DNA of 12,692 nucleotides from contig JADGJH010000981.1 of assembly GCA_027596945.1 (NCBI GenBank), positions 1-12,692 of the forward strand, written 5' to 3'. Under the pieces are notes generated by a model that ran no database searches, was not told the DNA's origin, and saw nothing but the letters and a program-made list of their open reading frames with translations. Positions 1 through 7,964 of this stretch are shown here, piece by piece; position 1 is the stretch's first letter; each line of letters opens with the position of its first letter. Both the position numbers and the translations under genes were made by a program. This stretch comes from Physocladia obscura. Taxonomy: Eukaryota > Chytridiomycota > Chytridiomycetes > Chytridiales > Chytriomycetaceae.

Positions 1-806
1 CAATGAATCTTAATGCTACAAGTGTTGGTCTTGAAAATGAAAGCAATGATTCAGAATCTGAACTTGATATTCCTCTGGCCCATTTCCATAATGAGTGGCA
101 ACAAGAAATCCAATCTGGCAGAGTTCCATCAAGTCTTCAAAGTCCAATACCAGCTTCAAAAAATGGGAACTCTTCTTTAACTTCTGGCTGGGCAACTACA
201 TTACTTGCACCGTCTTTTTTATCACCTGCCCAATAATCTATGTCTTCCAGATCTGCAAAAAAAATTTTGCATCAGGTGATCAACAAGCAGTTGATCTTGC
301 ACATTACACAAAAACAGCAATCAGTTTGGCACCATTTTTTTCAAATGTTCAGTTGCATAAGATTATGTGTTATGTAAGCAGCAAAGGGACATGCTGCATG
401 TTAGTGTTTCTCAAATACCTTACTGATCACATGACTACTTTTGCTGTTTCTCCAGATGGTCGCCACTTAACTTATACTATTAAGCCAAATTATACAGATC
501 CATCTGCTTTTATTACAACCAAAAAATCAGCTTTATTGGATTCACAAAATGCTGCTGTTATCCAGTACTTCAACAATGACCCCGGCATTGAAGAATTTAA
601 TTACACCATCAATTTTTCAGAACCAGTTGATTCTGATCCAATTATGAATGTTGTTCACACTTGTGAAACCACTGCTTGCCTTAAATTAACTAACACAGAG
701 GTTTTTATCATCCAGCCAGAAATGAGCTTTCAAAATTTCTGGTCAAAAAAGTGATGAGCAAATTGGAGATTGGGATTTTGGAGATGATGAATCAGACACA
801 TTTTAA
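1..806 (+). pseudogene. Decayed protein-coding gene A, unidentified
   Basis: I do not recognise this protein. Coding-like sequence runs across the segment but changes frame. An acidic, Ser-rich stretch (SESELDIPLAHF, codons from position 3) is in one frame. From about position 176 a second frame holds a long continuous segment with FNYTINFSEPVDSDP and CETTACLKLTN, closing at the TGA at 752-754. Near 725-750 a third reading takes over and gives a plausible acidic C-terminal tail, GDWDFGDDESDTF, ending at the TAA at 804-806. The tail is followed by two AATAAA signals, as expected for a real 3' end. The start lies outside the window or is lost. Small indels therefore seem to have broken a once intact gene; uncorrected sequencing indels are the alternative. 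A hydrophobic stretch at about 180-245 (FFNFWLGNYITCTVFFITCP) could be a membrane segment or a frame artefact. Confidence 0.5.
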
Positions 807-910
807 CTTGATTTATTTTTCTAAATTATTTCTAGTTTGTGATTATTCTTAGTTCTGATTATTTTTACCAGTTTGCAATTACTTTTAGTTGTAATAATTT
901 TTTGTTTGGA

Positions 911-925
911 AATAAACTAAATAAA
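911..925 (+). other. Tandem polyadenylation signals after gene A
   Basis: Two AATAAA hexamers (911-916 and 920-925) lie about 105 nt after the TAA that closes the acidic tail of gene A. They support a real 3' end there. From 926 to 1219 I see only AT-rich spacer with no credible coding frame. Confidence 0.5.
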
Positions 926-1219
926 CTCTTGTATGTTCCACATATATGTTCTACATTTTTCTTCTCTTTGGGTATACTCCTGGATACCAATTTGTTTCCC
1001 TACAAATTGACTGCAGTGTGACACCTGAATCAACTTAACATTAAACTATGCTCTAGCTAAGGATACACATGAATTCTTTTTTAAACTTGATTCCAGATTT
1101 TATGTGCCTCCTTTTCTTTATATTGCCAAAAATAAAAATGAGACATGCACAAAAATATATAAAAATGGACTGCTCTCTGCAACAAAAATATTCTTTTTCT
1201 ATCACTTTGAAAGAATAAA

Positions 1220-2262
1220 TTGTTATTATTAGCTATTCAAGCTAGTTACATGAGCAACAATGATGCCATTGAACCAATCTCCAGTCTTCTTGACCAAATT
1301 GGCTTCAAACAGCGTTATGCTGGCCTACTTGCCAGAAATTCACTCAACCACTGCATCAATCCAAAATACATTTGTTTGAACAACCTTGGTGCCCACCCAG
1401 CCCTTCATGCTGTTTCACTTGCCAGTCTTGCTCAAACTGACCCAAACAATCACCATGCAATCACACATGATGGAATCTTTGCAATTGTTACCACAGTTAC
1501 CAACCTGCACTGCACCTTCCCAGATGTGATATGCCTAAAATTAAGCTCTCTTCTGATTCCTTTGGGTGAGTTTGAAGGTTTCCACATTCTTGGCATTGAT
1601 AATAGTAAAAATCTTAAACTTTTTTTTGTATTTTAAAGCAACTTAAAAGAAAACCTTGCTGGCATCCTTTTGCTCACCAAGAACCTGTTTTTACACTGTA
1701 CTGAAAAAAGTTCTTCAAAGAACCAACACATTCAATGACAAATAATTAAAAAACATTGTAAAAGAGTTCACAAATCTTTCAATGAGGGCTGCTGAATCTA
1801 TTCCTAATTTTTTTCACAGATTTTGTCTACTCATTTGCCCCATTATGGCTAACCCCCACATTGAATTATTAATGCTCTTGGCTACATTTGCACATCAAAA
1901 GGCTGCCATTACTGATGGATTCACTGCAACCTTTGCCAATTAAAAGGGATGCATTTTAGTTGATGGCACTGCTACAAATCTTGACTTGCTCCAAAGACTC
2001 ATTGAGGGAATTGCTCATGAGCTTGATTACATTCCAATTGCTGCCATAGCCAATCAAAACACTTCTGAGATTACAGTGACCACTACCATTCAATCCAATT
2101 TGGCATTGGATTTGCCAGTGAGAACCTAAGTACCAATGTTGAATTATTATCAGCAAAGCAAATGATGTGAAAACATTGCAATCAACAATTTGTCGAAACA
2201 AAACTCCACAGATTTTGGATTCCTCTGATACTTTTTACAAATTCAAAAACCTATGTGAGTGA
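1220..2262 (+). pseudogene. Decayed protein-coding gene B, unidentified
   Basis: Coding-like sequence switches frame several times. The first part (1220 to about 1565) contains ISSLLDQIGFKQRYAGLLAR and HHAITHDGIFAIV. A short stretch from 1640 reads NLKENLAGILLLTKNL. Frame 3 is open from 1746, is interrupted by TAA at 1941-1943, and continues with GCILVDGTATNLDLLQRLIE to a TAA at 2127. Two further frame changes lead through NLSTNVELLSA (from 2108) and NDVKTLQSTICRNKTPQIL (from 2161) to TGA at 2260-2262. At least four breaks make it a pseudogene. A good 5' splice site (GGTGAGT, 1565-1571) exists, but no acceptor restores the frame. Two parts look alike (AITHDGIFAIV and AAITDGFTATF), which may reflect an internal repeat. 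I cannot name the family. An intact start was not found; the first ATG in frame is near 1250. Confidence 0.5.
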
Positions 2263-2282
2263 TGCCAGCAGTATTTTTTTAA

Positions 2283-2288
2283 AATAAA
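2283..2288 (+). other. Polyadenylation signal after gene B
   Basis: AATAAA lies 21 nt past the TGA that closes gene B. Its position supports the reading of 2161-2262 as the true 3' end of gene B on the plus strand. Confidence 0.4.
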
Positions 2289-2307
2289 GGAATAATAAAA
2301 ATAGGAA

Positions 2308-2670
2308 CTAATCAAGTTGTTTGATGTGTTTGGTGGTTGCAGTTGCTTGGTACTGATCTAAGACACCTGAACCATTGTAGTCACAAATAATAGTCAAAAT
2401 TGGATCTGTTTGATTTGGATAGACCTACTTCCACAAACCATACACTGTTTTGAGTGCATTTTGGGCATAAATGGTCAATTCTTGTGCTGACTTCTTTGAT
2501 TATGGTCCCACTTTGATCTAATTTGCAAAATTTTTTGTAAAAGTCCTGACCCATTTTGTGATTTGTTGAAAACAGGAAAACAAATCAACTCTAATAACTC
2601 AATAAATTTTGTATTTCATTCCATCCTGCCCATGTCCAAGTCACCAAAAGCACAGTCTCTTCACACCCAT
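2308..2670 (-). pseudogene. Decayed protein-coding gene C, unidentified, antisense to its neighbours
   Basis: On the minus strand, from about 2670 down to the TAG at 2310-2308, there is coherent protein-like sequence: DCAFGDLDMGRME, then FIELLELICFPVFNKSQNG and LLQKILQIRSKWDHNQRS. After a frame change come AQELTIYAQNALKTVYGLWK and YPNQTDPILTIICDYNGSG. Two in-frame stops (after GRME and after LWK) and at least one frameshift break it. I do not recognise the family. It converges tail to tail with gene B, 45 nt away, a compact arrangement. The coding sense was deduced from continuity of the conceptual protein and not from any known domain, so confidence is moderate. Confidence 0.4.
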
Positions 2671-2833
2671 ACTCTTTTTTTTTTTTAAATTAATTTTTCT
2701 TGAGTTATGAACAAAAATAAATAGTATGTTTTTTAAAATGGCTACAGAAAAAGAATCAATGGTGCAGCTGATCTGGATCATAGGTTATTAGACTTAGAAG
2801 ATTGGTCTTTTTTTTCATTTTGGAAATCATAGG

Positions 2834-3676
2834 TTGAAAAAATTTCATTTTGATTTGCAACAAAATATGGAACACACAACCTGGTTGGTCATTGCTTCTC
2901 CTCAGATTGGATTAAAGACAGCAGAAGAACAATCATCCAAATGGCATCAACATTTTAATAGTCATTTTGGCTTTAACATCTTCAGCTGTGAAGATACTTG
3001 GACTGAATTGCTTCAGATCAACACCAATTCATCACTGAGAAGAATCCATCTGTTGATGCTCATATATTACTTGAAGGTATACCCTACAAATGAATGTGGA
3101 GCAGCATTCTTTTGTATCAATGAGAAAGCATGGTCAAAATGGGTCAATGTTGTTTTGGAATTAGTTGCAGGACCTAATGTGGTAAGTTTTTAAATCAAAT
3201 TTTTTTTGTCAGTAATCCAAAATAGATTGATTTTGAACACCAGAAAGAAAACTGGGAATCAATGAATCCATCTTGTTATGTTGACAGTGTAGATTGCTGG
3301 ATTCCAGAACAATATCCAATTGATAGATCTGATTTTAGCCATAAATTCAAATATGCTAGTCTTCAATACCAAGTGGCAACTGCATTTGGAACATCAAAAA
3401 TTGTTTTTGTTTCTCCATCAAGACCTTGTGGTTCCAATCCTGATATTGTAATGGCACGCAAATTTTCAGTACCAGTCTTGAACATAAAAAAACTATTGCT
3501 GCAGACAAGGGATATCACAAACTTCTGGGCTTCAGCCTGGGCTTGGGCACTTTGTTACTCCAATTAAAAACAACAGAAGGAACAAGTTAATCAGTCAACA
3601 CAATCATGAGTTGAAGATCATGGTCTCCCGTCATGGAACTATCAATAAATGCCAGAAGGATTTATATCTTTTGTGA
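2834..3676 (+). pseudogene. PIF/Harbinger-type DDE transposase, frameshifted remnant
   Basis: The order of motifs follows the DDE_Tnp_4 (PIF/Harbinger) fold. A pre-catalytic segment, LLMLIYYLKVYPTNECGAAF then KAWSKWVNVVLELV, precedes a phase-0 intron (3182-3243). Next come ENWESMNP, the first Asp in YVDSVDCWIPE (from 3277), and YQVATAFGTSKIVFV with CGSNPDIVMARK. The second Asp is in AADKGYHKLLG (from 3498), in a different frame. TPIKNNRRNKL and HNHELKIMVSRHGTINKC follow in a third frame, ending at TGA 3674-3676. The frame changes near the A-run at 3486-3492 and again near 3530-3548. The region where the third catalytic Glu is expected reads RHGTINK and appears to lack it. ATG 2867 is a possible start, but 2739-2830 also has coding-like sequence (MATEKES, then DLDHRLLDLEDW) in broken frames. 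The element is therefore dead. I found no clear terminal inverted repeats. Confidence 0.8.
3182..3243 (+). other. 62-nt spliceosomal intron inside the transposase
   Basis: GTAAGT at 3182-3187 follows GTG, and the intron ends with CACCAG at 3238-3243. Removing it joins PNV to KENWESMNP in phase 0, which is the expected continuity just before the first catalytic Asp. Without splicing the frame stops at 3191-3193. Confidence 0.7.
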
Positions 3677-4242
3677 ATCTTGAAGCAAGCATTAAACTGT
3701 ATTTTTTGCCTGTGCCAATATTACTTAAATCAAATTAAGATATGAGCCTCTTTTTGATTTGGATTTGAATTGAATTGGAATAAAAAAGCTATATTTTGAG
3801 TTTTTCATAAATTGGGGCATCTTCCTGGAGATGGCAAAAGTGAGGCTTCAACTTTCATATCCCATATGATGTTTCTTCTTGGCAAATTTTATTCCATTTT
3901 CAAATCCAACAAACTGTTCACTCAGTTGATATCAATTATCAGTTAATTTTCCCAGAATAGTTTTTGAAATGTATGGAGAAAAAAAAAAGGTTGTTTTTAT
4001 TCCAATTAAAAATCTTATTGTGTATTTCTTATTTTCATTGAAGATTTTGAAACAATACTCAAGATTCATAGTTAAAGATCAAGGGTAAAAATTCAGAATA
4101 ATTGATAGGATTTACTTTTTGGATTAATAGATAACTTTGTACTATTCATGGCGTTTGTTTCTCAAGTTCAGACTGCATTTCACACATGGCAATCCCATTT
4201 TGTTTCTCTACAGCTACTGAACTGCTCTTTTCTGTCTCTCTC
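3677..4242. other. AT-rich spacer between transposase remnant and glycosyltransferase 3' end
   Basis: An AATAAA at 3779-3784 could serve the transposase on the plus strand. A 46-codon open segment (3806-3943, containing HKLGHLPGDGKSEAS) is protein-like but short and unidentified, perhaps more decayed element sequence. On the minus strand AATAAA at 4001-3996 lies about 240 nt past the glycosyltransferase stop and is a candidate polyadenylation signal for it. Nothing else could be supported. Confidence 0.35.
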
Positions 4243-6040
4243 TCAAACAAAAAGCCGCTTTCGTTCATTCTCCCAGTCATCGCCGAACAACCTAAAATTA
4301 GCTTCCCTCCGGAAATTTTCCAAATTCTTTTCCATTAAAGCAGTATCATATTCATATGCAAGTCTAGCAAGCCGACCCATCTGCATCCGCTCATCAATAC
4401 TCATGGCCATAACTTTTTCGACAGCCTCACAGATCTGCAAGTGGTCAACTTTCACAGGCGAGATGAAATAAGGCGACATGCCTTGATATTTTTCTGGATA
4501 TGGGTCTCGGTGGTTGATAAGGATGCCAGATTTTCCGTCTTGTACGAATTCATTCATTGGCGGGTATGCGGTTGTGAGAACTACGGAACCAAGAGATCGC
4601 GCTTCGTTGATGTAATGGCCATATCCTGTTTTGTTGTTGTTTTGTTATTATTATTTTTTTCCTGTCTCACAGCCTTCCTCTCTACTCATGTTTTCCTTCT
4701 TCCTTTTTCTTTCCTTTTATTTTTTTATATTTTTTTTAAAATTATTTTCCAGAAATTTTGATTTCCCTTATCCTCACTATGTTTTAGTGAACAGAAAAAA
4801 AAAAGCTTAGTTGGCAGATTTTTTTTCTTCCCCCTTTCCTTAAAAGCTTAAAAAAAATTGGAAGAATTACTCTCATTTCGCTCTAAAATTTCTTACCTTC
4901 TTGTTCACTTGGACAAATATGAACAGCAGACTGGTACTGTAGCGCACGCAGATGGGCAACATCAAGGCGGTCATTAATAACGCGAACATTTTTCGGAAAC
5001 TTGAAATGCCGGGGTTCGCCTTTCGCTTTTAATTCAGCAGACCAATGGCGCATACGAAACTGGACGGGACGAGTATTGCCAATGAGGATGAGTGTGGGCC
5101 ATTCGGGATGCATTTCCCAACAATCGAAAACAGCAAAAGAAGATTTGCGGCCTGAAGAGCCAAAAGTATGAATAAAAGCGTTGAAGTCGCGTTTTTGAGA
5201 GAGGACTATTGCGGGAGGGACGTCGAGTAATGTGTCTGGAGATGAATGGGACATGAATATCGTCTGTGGGCGATGAAGGTCTGTGCCGTTGAGGCCCGTA
5301 TCGAGGAATTTATTGATAGCAACGCAAGTAGCGCGAGTTTTGCAGAGAATTGTGTGCATCTTTGCGAAATAGTGCATTTGCTGGTGAGAGATTTGCTCAA
5401 GGTTTGGCATCCAAACGTTTCGCACGTTTTCGTCGAGAAGGTGCTTGTTGGGGTATTCGCCGTGCAGATATGTTGAGTTTGGACACATTTGGGCCTTTCG
5501 CACAAAGACGGACCAGCCAAACTCTGTTGAGAGACGCGCGTCGGCGTGGAGAATGTAATTTATATAGTCAGCGCAGTGGCCCATCGAACGGCCGGCCTGC
5601 GAAGATGCAATTTCCACTGGAAAGCAGCGGCCGAGAAACTCTCCCGCTTTGTAATACTGGGGACCATCACCAGTGTAATCCGTGTTGGATTTTTCCAATT
5701 TGTCGGATTTGTTGGGTTTATAATTGTTCCAGTTTGCGTTTGGGAGACCAGCGCCCTTCGCCCACGCGTGCGTAATCTGCAAACCGGAACCAGTATTGCA
5801 CAGCTCCAGCAGTTGCGACTTGCTAAATACGCTGCTGGTGTTGTTGAGAATAAGCGGAACAACAGTGAAACCGGCTGGCTGTAACTTCGGTTTTAACCGG
5901 ACGGCTCCCTTTCCCTCTTCCTCCTTTTCATCCTTATCCAATTGCGGCATCCCCCTAAGCTCGTCAAACTGCCACCAAACCACCAGACCCAACGTCAAAA
6001 CGACTAAAACCCCACCCATCAACAACCGCCGTACCCGCAT
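4243..6040 (-). CDS. GT4-like glycosyltransferase, type II membrane protein, two exons
   Basis: The coding sequence is joined from 6040-4897 and 4625-4243 on the minus strand and gives about 508 residues. The start is the ATG at 6040-6038 (MRVRRLLMGG). Residues about 6-23 (LLMGGVLVVLTLGLVVWW) follow basic residues and form a signal anchor, so the enzyme is probably Golgi or ER lumenal. Asn-rich sites such as NNTS and NST could be glycosylated. The C-terminal half carries a retaining GT-B signature: VHICPSEQEGYGHYINEARS contains the EX7E motif (Glu 381 and Glu 389), followed by VVLTTAYPPMNEFV and DGKSGILI, as in group 1 glycosyltransferases. A 271-nt intron splits the Gly codon directly after the first Glu, and splicing restores the motif exactly. 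Donor and substrate cannot be told. The exons are clearly richer in G and C than the flanks. Apparently intact; overlapping open frames here are shadows. Confidence 0.88.
4626..4896 (-). other. 271-nt intron of the glycosyltransferase gene
   Basis: On the minus strand the donor is GAAG|GTAAGA (4897|4896) and the acceptor is AAAACAG|GATATGG (ending at 4626). It is a phase-1 intron; splicing joins CPSEQEG to YGHYINEA. The interior is strongly strand-asymmetric: the plus strand of about 4650-4740 is almost all pyrimidine, so the transcript is purine-rich there. The short pyrimidine tract usual before a 3' splice site is missing. Confidence 0.8.
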
Positions 6041-6046
6041 CTCCAA

Positions 6047-6601
6047 TTTTCCAAAAAAAATAAAAAACAGATTAGTTATTCACTTCAAGTACGATACGAG
6101 ATGCCCAATTTTAATAGTAATTTTGAATAGTTTAACTCTTCTTTAGTTGTAGTTTTATAACTATTTTGCTTTTAATTACCCCCGGAAAATGAAACTGAAC
6201 ACATGATAAATCTGGAGGACTTTTTATTTCAGATATGAGCTTGAAAAAAATTCAAAAAAATATGAATATGATACTTTTCCTTGACTTTTTCTCAGTAAAA
6301 GCTTGACTGTAAGGTTTGATTTTCTTTGAGAGAATTTAGTCCATTCAATGCTTGACAAATTGGATGCATCAAGAAATTTTAGCTTCTGTAATTTGAATAA
6401 CTGCTGTCTAACAGCAAATAATAATTTCTCAATATTGTTGCAAAAAGATATAGTGTCCTCATACTGACCCTCGTTCTAGGAGTCCAGTCTATATGGATCA
6501 AAAATAGAATAGGAATTGCACCTATGTCCCAAAATCTAATTAGTGTAAAAATGAAAACATCACTAGGAAAAAATGAAATACAGCAGGTGATCTCAAAACT
6601 T
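6047..6601. other. Spacer, possible copia 3' end or LTR residue, glycosyltransferase 5' flank
   Basis: No credible gene. On the minus strand this DNA lies just downstream of the copia pol stop, so it should contain a polypurine tract and 3' LTR if any survive. A purine-rich stretch (minus strand, near 6480-6465, ACGAGGGTCAGTATGAGG) is a weak candidate. The same interval is the 5' flank of the glycosyltransferase gene, so its promoter probably lies here. No second LTR copy exists in the window to confirm boundaries. Confidence 0.25.
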
Positions 6602-7209
6602 TCATTCTGTGAAAACTGAAATTGGACTTCTCATCTGATTATCTACCAGTAATCTCATTCCCATCAATGAAACAAGTTTTTTGTGCTCTGCTGGTGATAA
6701 TGCCTTTGTGAATATATCAGCCATTAAACTAATGCTACTTTCTTGTTCTTTAAATGATCTCTGAAAAAGGATTTACTTTCTGAAAAAGGTTTGATTGCCT
6801 TCATGATAGCATGCTCAACTTCAGGGTTAATAACAATTTCTGTAAGAAATGCTCTTATTCTGAGAATGTTTCTTTTCTTTACTTTATGATTAATTCTTTT
6901 CTCAAGTTTCTTTCAAGTTTTTCCAGTCCAAGCTGTTGATCTCACACATGAACTGGATGTCTGTTTTTTTGATTTGAATATGCTGTTCCAGAACTTTTTA
7001 TTGCATTCCAAAGGCATTCAATATGCTTCAGACTTGCAACCAGCTAATAGATAGATTCCAGTGTAACTTGAATGCTTTCTGTGCTTCATCAAAGAATGAC
7101 AGAGGTCATGCTTTGAAGTAATCCAGAATACATTTTTTGTGTGCTGTGGTAAATTTTTGAAAAACCTTTGTTTCCTTCTGAAAAAAATTTTCAGTCTAAA
7201 TACAATCAT
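6602..7209 (-). mobile_element. Ty1/copia retrotransposon remnant: RNase H and end of pol
   Basis: Read on the minus strand, short motifs appear in the order of the copia RNase H domain. HSSYTGIYLLAGC corresponds to the RKSTSGYxFLLAG block, KSKKQTSSS to the SKKQ block, and INPEVEH to the NPxxH block. FFRDHLKNKKVAL corresponds to HFIRExV, and ADIFTKALSP then EHKKLVSLMGM to the highly conserved ADIFTKPLP tail of copia pol. The last motif is in a clean frame ending at TGA 6604-6602. Frame changes and stops separate the others, so this is a decayed fragment. The spacing between the FLLAG-like and NPEVEH-like blocks is longer than usual, suggesting an insertion or mis-assignment of the middle blocks. 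The final block is very secure; the earlier ones are inference. Confidence 0.82.
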
Positions 7210-7382
7210 TCTATTCGACTGAATTTGATAACTTTTTTTGCTTTTTCATCTGAAATGGCAATTATAAAAAAATTTATTTTTTTGGTGGCACCCCCCCATT
7301 GACACGCCCACACAGTTTTCTCTGTGGAGATTCTCTAATAAAAAATTGAATTTCACTCTTCTTCCCTTCGGGTAGTGACAAA
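7210..7382. other. Unassigned spacer
   Basis: AT-rich DNA without a gene. It contains a run of seven C (in GCACCCCCCCATTG, near 7290-7300), unusual in such DNA, and a small imperfect hairpin (CACAG...CTGTG) near 7314-7328. Neither has an evident function. Confidence 0.3.
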
Positions 7383-7797
7383 TCAACTCAACTTTGAATA
7401 AGGTGTTTTATTTACACTGAAATACAGAAGGAGATATTGTGTTTATGTTAGTGAGAGTGTTAACTAAGAAAACTCAATATGGTGACATATTTGAATGGTG
7501 TGTTTTATTCACTCAAATACAGAGGGAGATAATGTGATTTATGCTGGTTAAAATAGTCGCTAAAAACGTGGGTTTGTTAAATAAAAAATGAGTATTATGT
7601 GACGAATCAGCTCTACTTTTATTTACACGGGATGGTAAAGTGATTTATGTTAGTGAGACTCTCCACTTAAAATGATGTATGTGTTTGAATGAGAGTATTC
7701 AGCTCAACTGAGATTCTTCACTCAAATTTAGTGGTGTGATTTATAATAGTGAGTCTAATTATTGAGAGTATTGTGTGTCGTCAACTCAACTTCGAAA
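7383..7797 (+). repeat. Degenerate tandem repeat, about four copies, roughly 100-bp period
   Basis: A recurring core can be read by eye. Copy 1 (about 7403-7465) has TTTATTTACACTGAAATACA, GGAGATATTGTG and TTTATGTTAGTGAGAG. Copy 2 (about 7500-7561) has TTTATTCACTCAAATACAG, GGAGATAATGTG and ATTTATGCTGG. Copy 3 (about 7615-7667) has TTTATTTACACGGG and GTGATTTATGTTAGTGAGA. Copy 4 (about 7713-7769) has TTCACTCAAAT and GTGATTTATAATAGTGAG. A second sub-motif, TCARCTCAACTTTGAA-like, recurs near 7383, 7606, 7699 and 7780. The copies are diverged and the spacing irregular, as in an old minisatellite. It ends about 170 nt before the OTU gene start. Confidence 0.6.
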
Positions 7798-7878
7798 TGT
7801 ATGTCTGATAACCACTTGAATCTAGGTGATGAATAATGTACAGGATTAGAGAGAGAGTTTTCGCTTAGATTTATACGT

Positions 7879-7890
7879 GTTATCGATAAC
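7879..7890. promoter_or_regulatory. 12-bp palindrome GTTATCGATAAC upstream of the OTU gene
   Basis: The perfect palindrome GTTATCGATAAC contains TATCGATA, the core of the DNA replication-related element bound by DREF in Drosophila promoters. It sits about 75 nt upstream of the likely start codon (7965), a suitable promoter distance. The regulatory role is inference, since the motif is short and the organism unknown. Confidence 0.3.
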
Positions 7891-7964
7891 AACTATGTAA
7901 TACAAGATGGTTGGTTCCTGTTGTTTTTTCAAGAATTATTTTTCTGAACAAAACACCTTCTAGA

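Noticed and set aside
839..1021. 60-codon plus-strand frame
   Set aside because: It is Phe/Leu-rich AT-driven sequence overlapping the polyadenylation signals of gene A, with no domain pattern.
1956..2201. 81-codon minus-strand frame opposite gene B
   Set aside because: The opposite strand reads as more coherent coding sequence with matching neighbours on both sides.
4148..4761. Plus-strand frames across the second glycosyltransferase exon and its intron
   Set aside because: They are antisense to a conserved catalytic segment and have low-complexity hydrophobic ends made by the pyrimidine tract.
5206..6146. Several open frames of 76-141 codons on both strands over the first glycosyltransferase exon
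   Set aside because: They overlap a longer coherent frame with recognisable motifs and show no motifs of their own; the G/C-rich exon produces shadow frames.
7018..7209. 63-codon minus-strand frame as an independent small gene
   Set aside because: It contains an RNase H-like motif (HSSYTGIYLLAGC) in the right order before the copia pol end, so it is part of the retrotransposon remnant.
7337..7353. AATAAAAAATTGAATTT as a third copy of the viral-type promoter motif
   Set aside because: It differs at the central CTGA, no start codon or gene lies at the proper distance, and A/T-rich DNA gives such matches by chance.
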